This document shows, in pieces, positions 1 through 11,246 of a stretch of DNA of 53,238 bases. Position 1 is the first letter of the stretch. The number at the start of each line of letters is the position of its first letter. Source of the DNA: Bacteroidota bacterium (GTDB lineage: Bacteria; Bacteroidota; Bacteroidia; Chitinophagales; Chitinophagaceae); assembly GCA_947457075.1 (NCBI GenBank), contig CANGUG010000016.1, forward strand, positions 1-53,238. The letters run 5' to 3'. The notes beneath the pieces are model-generated. The model saw only the letters and a program-made list of their open reading frames with translations. It was not told the origin of the DNA and did no database searches. The translations under genes and the position numbers were made by a program.

Positions 1-3000
1 CTCCCACTGTTTGGTTGTTCGTTACACTTAAACTAGTTAAGGTAGAAGTTCCAGCTGTTAAGGTTGACGATAAGGTTGTTGCGCCTGTTACACCTAATGT
101 ACCGCCAATTGTTTGGTTGTTCGTTACACTTAAACTAGTTAAGGTAGAAGTTCCAGCTGTTAAGGTTGACGATAAGGTTGTTGCGCCTGTTACACCTAAT
201 GTACCACCTACGGTTTGATTACCAGTTATAGATGCACTTGCTAAAGTAGTTGCACCCGCATTTACAGTTGTCAAAGTAGCATTGCCAGAAGCTGTTAATG
301 TTGACAAAGTAGTTGCGCCTGTTACACCTAATGTACCTCCTACAGTTTGATTACCTGTAATTGATGCACTCGCTAAAGTAGTTGCACCCGCATTTAAGGT
401 TGAAGAAAAAGTTGCAGTACCACCAATATTTATATTACCTGCAAAACCAGCACCGCCAGCAACAGTTAATGCTCCTGTTGTTGTTGATGTTGATGAAGTA
501 GTGTTTGGCAAGTTTAAGGCACCCATAATCCTTGCATCAGTAGTTGCTGAATTACCAATTAAAGTTGTATTAGAACCCAGTCCTGTATTATATCCTCCAA
601 CCGATGTCGCAGATCCAATGACAATTTCATTAGCAGAGCTAGCTGCAAGCGCCACTGCATTATACCCTAAATATATACCATAATCACCCGTTGTTTTAAC
701 AGTTGAACCACTAACAACAACACCACCAGCACCAGATCCTAATGCTGTATTATAGTTCGCTGTAGTTAATCCATATAATGCAGATTTTCCTATTGCCACG
801 TTATCTGATCCAGAAGTGACTGCATTTAATGAATTATAGCCAACTGAAGTATTAAATGAATTTGTAGAAGTACCTGAAGCACCCCCTTGGCTTAGTGAAC
901 CTATTGCAGTATTGTAATTTCTATTCCCATCTCCTTGCATTGCTTGAAATCCAATAGCTGTATTATCTGAACCTATGTCGTTATTTTTTAAAGCCCAACT
1001 TCCTATTGCTGTATTTTTAGATCCAGTTGTATTGAACATCGAAGACCAATAACCAAGGGAGGTATTTTGATTTCCTGTTGTATTGGATCCCAAAGCCGCA
1101 TTACCTACGGTAGTGTTTGTATTAATATTACCACTACCTGTTCCTATTCCAATGTTTTGAACTCTAAGTCCATAATTTTTTACTGAAGAATAAATACTAT
1201 TATTAAAAGTTGGATTGATATCAATACCTGCTAAAACATCAGCATTTGCTGATGCGGTAAGTGTTGGTGCAAAATTAACTCCTCTAGCTATAGCACCCGA
1301 GGCAGATACCGTAGCACTAAATGTTTTTGCACCCCCAATTGTTTGAGTACCTGCAGTTAACACCCCACCATTTGTTGCATTAGCAGGTGTTAAAGTCAAT
1401 GCAGTTCCACTAATGGTTGCACCATTTGCATTAGAAGTTGCAGCTATGGCTGTCATAGTATTTACGCCTGCAATAATACTTACTGTGCTGGCAGCTGTTA
1501 ATCTACCCTTGCTATCTACCGTAAAGGTTGGGATTGCCGTAGATGATCCATAGCTACCTGCAGTTACCGCTGTATTTGTTAAAGTAGCAGTGCCTGTTAC
1601 ATTAGCAGTGCCATCGAAACTTTCACTTGTATAGGTAATGTCCCCCGATGTTGAAATAGTTCTTCCAGTTGCAAGGGCAGTGGCTGTGCTTGCATTACCT
1701 GTTACAGCTCCAGTTATGTTACCTGTCACATTTCCTGTTACGTTACCAACTAAATTACCAATGAAATTAGTTGCAGTCACTGTACTTAATCCTGCTAATG
1801 TAGTGGTTGTAGCTCCTAATGCAACATTGGTTGAACCAATGGTTAATGCACTATTGGCTAATTTATTATTTGCTATGGCCGTTCCACTCCATGTAGCTCC
1901 TGTAATATTTCCAGTCACATCTAAATCACCTGTTATAAATGTTTTAGTATTCGAGCTATTTCCTAATGTTACCGTATTACTTCCATGACCAATTGCTCTC
2001 ATACCTATCACCACTTCATCTGTTCCACCACTTGCCAATGGTCTTGCATCATATCCTAATAATATTCCATTATTCATTGTTGTATTATTCCCGGTAGCAC
2101 CACCATTTGGACCAAAATTTCGTCCTGCAAAACTTCCAATCACCGTATTGTTGTTTCCAGAAGTTAAGTTATCAATAGTGGCCGCACCTAAAGCAACGTT
2201 CACACTACCAGTGGTATTACTTTTTAATGCTTCACTACCAATAGCCACGTTAAAGTTACCCGTTGTATTTGCATTTAATGCAGTAGCACCTAATGCTGCA
2301 TTTGAAGCAACATTTCCAGCACCACGTCCAACACTCAAACCATTTACAGCAATGTCTGTATTAAAGGTAGCTGTGTTGGTGAATGTTTTCGCACCTCCAA
2401 TTGTTTGCGCACCTGCTGTTAATACACCGCCATTGGTGGCATCAGCAGGAGTCAATGTTATAGATGTTCCACTTATAGTAGCTCCATTTGCATTAGATGT
2501 TCCAGCAATGGCACCTACAGTATTCACTCCAGCTACAATACTTACGGTGCTCGCAGCAGTTAAACGTCCCTTGCTATCCACCGTAAAGGTTGGGATTGCC
2601 GTAGATGATCCATAACTACCTGCAGTTACCGCTGTATTTGTTAAAGTAGCAGTGCCAGTTACATTAGCTGTACCATCAAAGCTTCCGCTTGTATAAGTGA
2701 TATCCCCCGTTGTTGAAATAGTTCTTCCTGTTGCAAGTGCTGTTGCTGTGCTTGCATTGCCTGTTACAGCTCCAGTCAGATTTCCAGTTACGTCACCTGT
2801 TACGTTACCTGTTACATTACCAACTAAATTTCCTGTGAAATTGGTTGAAGTAACTGTACTTAATCCTGCTAATGTAGTGGTTGTAGCTCCTAATGCAACA
2901 TTGGTTGAACCAATGGTTAATGCACTGTTGGCTAATTTATCATTTGCAATTGCAGTTCCGCTCCAAACTCCTGTTGTAATTGTTCCGACAGTTGTAATAT

Positions 3001-6000
3001 CAGTACCAACTAATTTACTAGCAGTAATACTTCCTGCTAATTTTGCATTGGTAATACTTCCATCCGCAACTCCAGCAGCAGCTGCTTGAGCATCTACATA
3101 AGTTTTAACCGCTTTTTGTGTTGGGAATAAAACATCACTAGGATTAGTACTGCCTAAATCAGTTGCTGTACTTTTATTTGCACTGGCCTCGGCACCTAAA
3201 TTTGTTAAAGCGCCTGAAGCAGTTGTTGCACCGGTACCGCCTTTTGCAATAGCAATTTCTGTTGCACTCCAAGTTCCTGAAGTAATCGTTCCAACCGTAT
3301 TTAAACTAGTTAAAGAAGTTAATGTTGTATTAGATGTGGCTGTGATATCACCCGCAATTGTTGCTGTAGATGCATTACCTGTTGTATTTTGATTTAAAAC
3401 GGGGAAGTTTGTTAATAAAGCAGCACTACCTGTAGGTGTTAGATAATCCGTACCTGCTATAGCAGCACTTACCACACCACTTCCGTTTGCTTTCATCAAT
3501 CCATTCACTGTACCCGCTCCACCCACATTACTTCCAATAGTTGTACCACTCCAAGTGCCAGAAACAATAGTTCCTAATGTCCAGCCAGTAGTTCCGTTGT
3601 GTTGTGCGCGGATATTTCCATCACCATCGGCTAGAATTACATTATTAGATAAATTGGTGGGTAAACCTCTTATACCAGAACCTATAATAGTGTTACTGTT
3701 CCCTGTTGTAATTCCAGTTCCAACAGCATAACTATTTGCTTTGTTTGATCCAACTAAGGTATTATTATTACCCGTCATGCCTACACCTGTATAACTACCA
3801 ATAAATGTATTATCCAATCCGGATGTAATATTTCTTCCTGCAGAAGTTCCTAATACAGTATTATTATTTCCTGTTGTTAAAAGTGACAAAACACTCGATC
3901 CTACACCTGTGTTATAATCTCCACTACTTAATAAAAACATAGCTGTTGAACCAATTGCAACGTTTTCACCTCCATTTGTTAAATTAAATAAAGCAGAATA
4001 ACCAATACCAATATTATAATCTGTAGTCCAGGCAGTTGGTGCATATTTTCCCATTACATTATTTCCAATGGCTATATTTTGTGTATTGGAAGCAAATGGA
4101 TTTGCCGGTCTTCCAATGGTCATTCCATTTACTGTAATATCCTTTCCAAAAGTCACCGTATTGGTGAATGTTTTTGATCCAGCAAATGTTTGAGTTGCAG
4201 TTGTAACCACACCGCCGAAATTTGCATCCGCAGGAGTTAAAATTAATTGAGTGCTACCGCTAATGGTTGCACCTTTTGCATTGGAAGTTGCAGAGATATC
4301 ACCAATGCTACTCAATCCAGCATTTGCAGCAGTGATTGAAGCTTTTACATATTCAGTGGTAGCAATAGTCGTTGAATTATCGCTTGTAGCCGGCGTTGGT
4401 GCAGTAGGTACTCCAGTAAAAGCAGGCGACGCAATATTTGCTTTAGTGCTCATTGCCGTGTTTAATGCAGTAATACTTGCTGTGTTTGATGCAACATTAG
4501 TATTTAAAGTTTCAATACTATTTGTATTTGTAGTAATACTTGCTGTGTTAGCCGTAATTCTTATATCTAATCCTGTTTCCGCTGTTGTAGCTCTTGTAAT
4601 TTCTGCATTGAGCGCATTTGTATTTGCAGTAATACTTGTTGTGTTAGCTGCAACATTGGTATTTAATGTTGCAATACTATTTGTATTCGCTGTAATACTT
4701 GCGGTGTTCGCATTTACACTTGTCGTTAAAGCTTGTTCAGCGGCACGAGCAGTAGTTGCTTCGTTAGCTATTGCAGTTGCATTTGCAGTAATGCTTGCTG
4801 TATTGGCAGTAATTCTTGTATCTAATCCTGTTTCCGCTGTTGTAGCTCTTGTAATTTCTGCATTAAGCGCATTTGTATTCGCAGTAATACTTGTTGTGTT
4901 AGCTGCAACATTGGTATTTAATGTTGCAATACTATTTGTATTCGCTGTAATGCTTGCTGTGTTGGCTGCAATTGCGGTTGGTAATCCACCAATAGTCGCA
5001 GCAGTAATGCCACCAACAGTATTTACTGTAGTAGCAAAACTTCCATTACCAGATCCACTTACATCACCTGTTAAGGTAGTAGTTGCAGTAGCCGACATTA
5101 CATCGGTTCCAATCACCAATCCTAAATTCGTTCTAGCACCAGCTGCTGTAGTTGCACCTGTACCTCCTTTACCAATAGCAATGGTTCCATTAATTTTAGC
5201 CGATGTAATACTATTATCAGCTACCCCTGCATTGGCACTTTGTTGATCAACATAATCCTTGATTGCTTTTACCGTTGGGTATTTAACCACTGAAGCAGCA
5301 TCTGCTGCAACGTCGTTACTTTTATTAGCAACAGCTTCTGCACCTAAATTAACTAAAGCGCCTGTTGCAGTGGAAGTTCCTGTACCTCCATTTGCCACAG
5401 CAACAACGCCAGTTACGTTTCTTGCATTACCAGAAGGCGTTACATAATCAGTTCCTGCAACTAAAGCATTTTGCTTGTTGTTAAATGTATTCCAATCCGT
5501 AGCAGTTAAAAAACCATCTGCAGTTGTACTTGCTTGAGGTATTGAAAATGTACCTGTTCCACTATTAAATGCCAATGGAGCAGTTGCAGCTAAAGCGCCT
5601 CTTACTCTTGCATCGGTATAATATTTATTGGTTGATCCCTCACTCACATCATTGGTAGTGATCGTTACATTAGGTCCAGCAAAACCATTAATACTAGCTA
5701 CTGAACTGGGCGTTGCCAATTCAATCCAATTAGACAATGTACTTGCAGGAGCTGCACTCAAAACATAGTTTTTATTATTGTCTGTTCTAATGGCAATACT
5801 TCCAACAACCGCACTTGATAGTGCCAACATATTTGCTTGACTAGTTACTACTTGAGCACTTTGAAAAGAAATTGCTGGAATTTGATTGGAAGGAATTTTT
5901 CCATCATTGCCCAAAGTAGCCACTCCATTGATAGCCGCTTTTTGCGTTGCGTCAATTTTATTGTTAAATGAGGTCCAATCGCTTGCATTCAAATAACCAT

Positions 6001-6989
6001 TATTTGACCCATTTGCTTGTGGAATACTTACATTGAATCCTGATTTAGACAAAGGCGCTGAAAAAGTTAATGGCGTTGTATTCGCAGTAATTGATGCATC
6101 AACATAGGTTTTAACTGCTTTAGCAGAAGGATATTTTATATCCGAAGTACCATCTAAGGTAACATCAATGGTTTTATTGGATATGTTTTCTTTGGTATTC
6201 AAAGAAGTAGTCACTGTTGCACTGTTTGCTTTTAAACCTAACTGATTATAAATAGCAGTACTATCAAATGTTTTTGCATTTAACTGAGTGGGGGTAACGT
6301 ATTTAGTAATACTGTCTGCTATATTTAATTTGGCAGCAATTGAATTTAAAATAGGCGTTTGGTCAAATGTTTTTGCATTTAACTGAGTGGGCGTAACATA
6401 TTTAGTAATACTATCAGCAACATTTAATTTATTTACACCTAAAGCAGTTACAGTTTGTGATTTAGCATAAGCCGATAACATTCTTGAAGTATCAGAAACA
6501 TTTAATTTTGTGTCAAATCCAGCAACTGTTCCAGCATACATGGCATAAGGCACTGCACCAAAAGGACTAGTACCCAAATCCACTAAGTCCTTGGTATAAT
6601 CCCAAGTGGACTGAGGAATAAAAGGTGCAATAGCTACTTTGATATTTAAGAAATAAGGACCTCTTGACCAATCAATGCTTTGTAAATTAGCTGCCGTACC
6701 AGCCAGTCTTGTACCCTCGCCAATACTTACACTAAATACACCCGATGCATCGGTCGTTGTTTCAAATGACTCACGCAAAACAACTACACCAGTGGTAGTT
6801 GACTGAATCAAACTTGTTTCAACAACTATTTTTCTGTCCTTCGCAGGATTAGAATAACTATCCCTTGCAACGGCTTGGAAAAATATACCAGAACCTGGTA
6901 CTTGCGCAAATAAGTTTGTACTTAAGGTTGTAAATAACATTACACTTAATACAATCACAAAACGCTTAAAATTAAATTGCTTTTTCATA
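1..6989 (-). CDS. Giant tail-fibre/adhesin-like repeat protein (C-terminus beyond window)
   Basis: An open frame runs from the ATG at 6989 to the left edge without a stop (at least 2,329 residues). Residues 1-29 are a signal peptide ending in LFAQ. Residues 30-150 form a domain common to Bacteroidota tail-fibre-domain proteins. Then follow KTYVD-type motifs (around 296), phage-fibre repeats of the GGTGATTAxGAxxNLG type (around 535, 605 and 1250), a Thr/Asn/Ala coiled-coil-like region (680-850), YadA-head-like NVAIGS/NTVIGS repeats (970-1130, 1550-1660, 1950-2160), and 34-residue repeats at the end. Internal duplications of about 85 residues (255 bp) and 354 residues (about 1,062 bp) are visible. 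It is probably a trimeric surface fibre or adhesin. The missing C-terminus would show whether it ends in a peptidase-S74 chaperone or a T9SS signal. It is last in a four-gene operon, 22 nt after the previous gene. Confidence 0.85.
3..421 (-). repeat. 102-bp (34-residue) tandem coding repeats
   Basis: The sequence GTTTGGTTGT starts at 9 and again at 111, and the DNA between is repeated nearly exactly, giving a 102-bp period equal to 34 residues. Decoded on the minus strand, each unit contains GGTLGVTGATTLSSTLTAG. Diverged copies continue to about 421. The near-identity of the last two units indicates recent duplication or homogenisation. The array continues beyond the left edge. Confidence 0.85.
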
Positions 6990-7011
6990 CTCCTTTTATT
7001 CTTAAAAATTT

Positions 7012-7515
7012 TTAATTCGCTTTAATAAATTTTATTGCATCAATAAAATTATTGGACTCTATTTTCAATACATAACTACCAGCCACTAACCTGCTCAAAT
7101 CCATAGTCATCCCCTGAAACAAATTATAACCCGTTTCTTTAGAAGTGCTAATCATTGCACCTTCCGTGGTCCAAATACTTAAATTGAAGGTTTCATTTAA
7201 AGGGGGAACATTGGTGATTTTAACCTTTGTAACACTATTCACCGGATTGGGGAATAATTTTACCCCTAATGTATTTATTTTCAAAGTCACTTCGCAACTC
7301 ATTGCAAAAGTGCCCGTGTTTCTTTTCCCATTTAATACTGCAATTCCATTTTGCACATCTAAACAAGCTGCATTACTTTTAAAATTTAATGCAGAAACCG
7401 AACTTGTAGTGCCAGCCATTCCTCCAATACTACTCATCATAAATATGGGTGACTGGGCAGATAATTTAAACCCTCCACAAACTGCTAATATTATGATACC
7501 GAATTTTATTTTCAT
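7012..7515 (-). CDS. Small secreted protein with T9SS C-terminal sorting domain
   Basis: This 167-residue protein has a signal peptide (residues 1-20, ending KLSAQ), a short middle of about 65 residues and a C-terminal type A sorting domain. The domain starts at about residue 86 with KLFPNPVNSVTKVKI, continues with the LSRLVAGSYVLKI strand and ends in IKFIKAN. Family knowledge: such domains send proteins through the type IX secretion system to the cell surface. The cargo part is too short and unlike known families to assign a function. It is third in the minus-strand operon, 30 nt after the lipoprotein and 22 nt before the giant repeat protein, so it may help assemble or anchor that protein (inference). 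Confidence 0.85.
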   Translation of the reverse strand: MKIKFGIIILAVCGGFKLSAQSPIFMMSSIGGMAGTTSSVSALNFKSNAACLDVQNGIAVLNGKRNTGTFAMSCEVTLKINTLGVKLFPNPVNSVTKVKITNVPPLNETFNLSIWTTEGAMISTSKETGYNLFQGMTMDLSRLVAGSYVLKIESNNFIDAIKFIKAN

Positions 7516-7545
7516 TGAATGAAATTGATTTGTAAATAACTAGTT

Positions 7546-7983
7546 TTATTTAGCAGTATAAAACATTTTATATATTGTACCTGCGTTGGTATAGGTTAAT
7601 ACTAAATTGCTTGACCCTATTGATTCAATGGTGTAGTTATAGTTCACCGTATTTCCACCTGCTGTTTTTCCATTAATCACCATATTCAATTGTCCAGCTG
7701 TATGCGCGATGGTATAATTTCCACTCACACCATAAGAATCTGTCATTGTTTTATTTGACAAAAAATTAATAAAATAAGTGACCTGCCCAACATAGGATCT
7801 ATTGGTTACTGTAGTATTCACAATGGTTTGGGTGTTATCCAAATACCATGTTTTATCTTGCAACATATTGTAGCTTAATTCAACCTTAGTCCCTGCCGTA
7901 TCCTTAGAACAAGAACCAGCAACCATGGAAATGGAAAGCACCATTAATAAAATGATTAATATGGTTTTATTTCTTTTATTCAT
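7546..7983 (-). CDS. Predicted lipoprotein of unknown function
   Basis: A protein of 145 residues. Residues 1-24 form a lipoprotein signal peptide with a positively charged start (MNKRNK), a hydrophobic stretch and the lipobox VAGSC, making Cys25 the likely lipidated residue. The rest (TWYLDNTQTI, YFINFLSNKTMTDSYGVSGNYTI) alternates hydrophobic and polar residues and resembles small Bacteroidota lipocalin-like lipoproteins. I cannot assign a ligand. It lies 17 nt after the barrel gene and 30 nt before the T9SS-sorted protein, so it is probably co-transcribed with them. Confidence 0.8.
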   Translation of the reverse strand: MNKRNKTILIILLMVLSISMVAGSCSKDTAGTKVELSYNMLQDKTWYLDNTQTIVNTTVTNRSYVGQVTYFINFLSNKTMTDSYGVSGNYTIAHTAGQLNMVINGKTAGGNTVNYNYTIESIGSSNLVLTYTNAGTIYKMFYTAK

Positions 7984-8000
7984 CGTTTAATTATTGATTA

Positions 8001-8822
8001 TTAAAATAAATCAGTTGCTTTAACTGACATACCAATTTGGAAATTGTTCAAGCCTGTATTGATCCCAGCATTGGTAATAGATCCAAAATTTCTTTGGTAA
8101 AGAAAAAATAAATTATAGTTTTTGCTATTTGAAAATTCAATACCTATATCGCCCTTAAAAAACATATTCTTATAAACTTCGTTTACCTTATTATCTAAAC
8201 TAGTACCTGATAATCTAAAATCCATACTTGGTCCAGCAACTGCATAAAATTTATACTTCACCCTGTCCCCGATGGGTAAAAGCTTTTTATAGTGTGCTGC
8301 AATATTTAAAAGGATAAAACTTTCTTCCGCTTTGAAAGAGGAAAAATTTCCAGAAAAGGGAGGTAATTTTTTTGATTGGGTATAAGTCGCACCTGAATTA
8401 AATTTACCAATACTTGCACTCAAGGAATAATCGTGTTTATTTTTATAACGACTGTCTAAGCGAACGCCTCCAAAAAATCCGGCTTTATACGCATCCTGAC
8501 TAATGTCTGCGATATTATAATTAAAATTGGAATTATAGGCACCACTTGCAACTGATTGTTGGGTAAAATTCACCCCAGTCATCAAGGAAATGGTCGTACC
8601 CTGAGCTGCTTGGGCCAAACTCTCTCCAATAGTCGTTTCCGCAAATTGGGTACTATTTGTGACTACTTTTTTGGGAGCTGTTTTTTTCCAATTTATCTGG
8701 GGCATACGCCACTTGAAAGAAAACGGAGATTTCTTAGTGGTAGTATCTTTTTGTTGGGCTTGTAAATTTCCCACAAAACACATTAAAATAATAATAAATG
8801 TGAACGATTTGAAATTTGACAT
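8001..8822 (-). CDS. Outer-membrane beta-barrel protein
   Basis: A protein of 273 residues with a signal peptide (1-22, ending NLQAQ), then a basic, proline-rich linker (about 25-55). The remainder has alternating-hydrophobicity strands of an outer-membrane barrel, such as YKFYAVAGPSMDFRLSG and YNLFFLYQRNFGSITNAG, and ends in the aromatic residue Phe that is usual for barrel proteins. It is the first gene of the four-gene minus-strand operon. Because T9SS adhesins are often encoded beside a partner barrel, it may anchor or help export the downstream surface proteins (inference). No specific family such as PorP/SprF can be asserted. Confidence 0.75.
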   Translation of the reverse strand: MSNFKSFTFIIILMCFVGNLQAQQKDTTTKKSPFSFKWRMPQINWKKTAPKKVVTNSTQFAETTIGESLAQAAQGTTISLMTGVNFTQQSVASGAYNSNFNYNIADISQDAYKAGFFGGVRLDSRYKNKHDYSLSASIGKFNSGATYTQSKKLPPFSGNFSSFKAEESFILLNIAAHYKKLLPIGDRVKYKFYAVAGPSMDFRLSGTSLDNKVNEVYKNMFFKGDIGIEFSNSKNYNLFFLYQRNFGSITNAGINTGLNNFQIGMSVKATDLF

Positions 8823-8987
8823 ATTAGGATAACTTATAATTTAAAATTAGGGTCTTTTGTACCGCCAAAATGTCACACTATAAAGGGTAACGGATGGGGG
8901 CGCAAATTAAGAACAAGACTATTGTCTATGTTTTAATTTAGAAAGAAATCTGTACAAATTTGGGAAACTAAAACAAAGTAATCGATT

Positions 8988-10175
8988 TTAGTCTAGTCGA
9001 TTCAGGTACTCTGAGGGGGTAACACCCATTTTAAGCTTAAAGGAGTTAAAAAAGCTAGTTCTTGATCCAAATCCAGCTTGTTTTGCTAGGGCGTCAAGTG
9101 TCAAAATTTCACCCGACCCATTACGAATTAAATATATAACATGGTCAATTTTAAGGTCATTTTTCCAGGTGTTAAAGCTCACTTGAAGGTGCTCATTAAA
9201 ATAATAGGACAAATGGTGCACCGGAATTTCCGTGTCTGTGGACATTACTGTTAAGTTAAAATCGGGATTCAAATAAGGTTTTGATTCAATATATCGGTTA
9301 ATTTTTAGGGACAATAAATTCAGTTTTTCAGGTGAAATTTCAAAGGACCTAGACTGTTTTTTTACGTCTTCTGCAATACCCAATCGCTCCTCTTCTTGTC
9401 TGTTTTGTTTTGTTACAATAGCATAATCTAATTGAGGCAAACCGTATAAAATATTTGGGAAAAACAACAAGGATAAATTCAATAATAATAAACTTCCAAT
9501 AGTTGAATATAAAATAAAATCACCCTGCTTGTCTGCAAAATTTACATCTTGAGTAATAAAGGATGTGATAGTGAAAAATAAAAAACCAAGGTATAAAATA
9601 ATTGAAATCAATATAAATAACGCTAGCCATTTAAAAATTAAATTAGCCTGATGTGTTAAATAATTTTCATTCAGCCCTTTTCTGAAAATCAATACTATAC
9701 TAGCTATTACATAAAAAATGGCAAAAATAGGTCTTGTTAAAAAACTTATTGAACTTGGCATAAACAAATAATCAATATTCAAAAAGTTATGTGGATCCTT
9801 AATCACATTATCAGCATAAGCTAATTTATAATCCCAATTATGAAAAACATAAGGGGATATATTTATAAAAAATAATACGGCGGGAATAAAGTGTAAATAA
9901 TCCCATTTACTTAGTTTATGGTCATCCGTTAATAAACCACGAACATAAAAATAAAAGAGTGGTCCAATTAATAAATAGAGGGGCGTAAAATGCACCAACA
10001 TAATCGCAATTAAATACCTATTGCCCGAATATACCGTAGCATAGTGCGATAAGGAATATGTGTTGTTAATCAATAAAAAGAAAAATAAATAAATATTCGC
10101 CTTATTGGACTGCTTAAGATTTAAAAGCAGCAAAAAAGTAACGATAAACCCCAATATTGTAATAGACAATAGCAT
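8988..10175 (-). CDS. Membrane-anchored AraC-family transcriptional regulator
   Basis: A protein of 395 residues. Residues 1-250 contain about seven hydrophobic segments (such as LLSITILGFIVTFLLLL and IGPLFYFYVRGLL). A cytoplasmic linker (250-285) leads to a C-terminal AraC-type helix-turn-helix domain (about 285-395) with LTLDALAKQAGFGSRTSFFN and the closing GVTPSEYLNRL signature. This membrane-sensor plus AraC layout is common in Bacteroidota. The signal is unknown. It is transcribed away from nuoA across a 135-bp divergent spacer and sits behind the promoter region of the surface-protein operon, so either neighbour could be its target, though nothing in the sequence decides this. Confidence 0.85.
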   Translation of the reverse strand: MLLSITILGFIVTFLLLLNLKQSNKANIYLFFFLLINNTYSLSHYATVYSGNRYLIAIMLVHFTPLYLLIGPLFYFYVRGLLTDDHKLSKWDYLHFIPAVLFFINISPYVFHNWDYKLAYADNVIKDPHNFLNIDYLFMPSSISFLTRPIFAIFYVIASIVLIFRKGLNENYLTHQANLIFKWLALFILISIILYLGFLFFTITSFITQDVNFADKQGDFILYSTIGSLLLLNLSLLFFPNILYGLPQLDYAIVTKQNRQEEERLGIAEDVKKQSRSFEISPEKLNLLSLKINRYIESKPYLNPDFNLTVMSTDTEIPVHHLSYYFNEHLQVSFNTWKNDLKIDHVIYLIRNGSGEILTLDALAKQAGFGSRTSFFNSFKLKMGVTPSEYLNRLD

Positions 10176-10310
10176 AACTTAAAACCCTTTTTTTGGCAGT
10201 TAGGTAAAGGTAGTATAGAAAAAAGTTTTTATCCCTAAAAATCCTGATTTTGAATTCGAAAAGATTCGCATTTTTATTCGTAAATTAGGGGACAACTAAT
10301 TAGCGAGCTT

Positions 10311-10661
10311 ATGGGAGCGATTTCATTAATTGCATTGCTCATTGCAGCAATTGCTTTTTCTGCAGGAGGAATAATCATTGGTAAAATTTTAGTGAAAGGA
10401 TCCAAGAATCCTCAAAAGGGCCAAGCCTACGAATGTGGCATTCCAACCAGCAGTTCCCCCTGGCATCAATTTAATGTGGGCTATTATTTGTTTGCCCTTT
10501 TATTTTTAATTTTTGATGTTGAATTGGTGTTTATGTACCCATGGGCAGTGGTGGTGAAAAAAGTAGGCATCCTAGCACTTATTGAAATAGTCATATTCAT
10601 ATTTATTTTATTCATGGGCTTTTTATATGCTCATAAAAAAGGCGCACTCAAATGGAATTAA
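10311..10661 (+). CDS. nuoA: NADH-quinone oxidoreductase subunit A
   Basis: A protein of 116 residues with three membrane segments. It carries the NuoA signature YECGIP (residues 41-46) and the [19 protein letters not shown] segment of the second helix, whose acidic residues are conserved in the family. It is a membrane-arm subunit of complex I at the junction with the quinone-binding module. It is the first gene of an eleven-gene nuo operon, and its last 10 bases overlap the start of nuoB in another frame, which favours translational coupling. Confidence 0.95.
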   Translation: MGAISLIALLIAAIAFSAGGIIIGKILVKGSKNPQKGQAYECGIPTSSSPWHQFNVGYYLFALLFLIFDVELVFMYPWAVVVKKVGILALIEIVIFIFILFMGFLYAHKKGALKWN

Positions 10662-11203
10662 ATGAAAACATTGCTGGTAATCCCCCCTTTCCGGGTATTA
10701 TCCACGAAACACCAGGTGGCGGAATTGTAGTAAGTACTTTTGATAGTGTAATTAATTGGGCAAGAAGCAATTCCTTATGGCCATTGTCCTTTGCTACAAG
10801 CTGTTGTGGCATTGAAATGATGTCCACCGCTTCCGCTAAATATGATTTCTCCCGATTTGGTTTTGAAGTAGCACGCGCCTCCCCTCGACAAGCCGATGTA
10901 ATTATTATCGCAGGTACCATTGTAAATAAAATGGCCCCAGTTTTAAAACGCTTGTACGATCAAATGGCGGATCCAAAATATGTGATTGCGATGGGTGCTT
11001 GTGCCATTAGCGGTGGTCCTTTCTTTTACAACACCTACTCAGTAGTAAAAGGTGCTGACCATATTATTCCCGTAGATGTTTATATACCTGGTTGCCCACC
11101 AAGACCTGAAGCTTTGCTCCATTCCTTAATTTCTTTACAGGAGAAAATTAAAATGGGCATGACACGTGATCAAATTAGAACAGCATTTAAAGAACAACCA
11201 TAA
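10652..11203 (+). CDS. nuoB: NADH-quinone oxidoreductase subunit B
   Basis: A protein of 183 residues that holds the N2 iron-sulfur cluster next to the quinone site. The cluster ligands are visible: the tandem cysteines in [11 protein letters not shown] (about residues 48-58), the cysteine in GACAISGG (about 115) and the one in PGCPPRPE (about 146). It is a peripheral-arm connecting subunit. It overlaps nuoA by 10 nt and is followed by nuoC after 43 nt. Confidence 0.96.
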   Translation: MELNENIAGNPPFPGIIHETPGGGIVVSTFDSVINWARSNSLWPLSFATSCCGIEMMSTASAKYDFSRFGFEVARASPRQADVIIIAGTIVNKMAPVLKRLYDQMADPKYVIAMGACAISGGPFFYNTYSVVKGADHIIPVDVYIPGCPPRPEALLHSLISLQEKIKMGMTRDQIRTAFKEQP

Positions 11204-11246
11204 TAGATTATTGAATAATTCAGTAGATAACGATACTTTTTTGACT

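Noticed and set aside
15..5447. Several plus-strand open frames rich in Val/Ala/Pro
   Set aside because: They are antisense to the giant minus-strand repeat gene, whose frame is open throughout and encodes recognisable motifs and a signal peptide.
1..8822. Prophage origin of the left-hand region
   Set aside because: Only fibre-like repeats suggest phage; neighbours are a lipoprotein, a barrel and a T9SS-sorted protein, and no capsid, terminase or integrase gene is present.
11166..11246. Earlier start codon for nuoC
   Set aside because: The added 27 residues overlap nuoB and do not resemble the family; the ATG at 11247 fits better.
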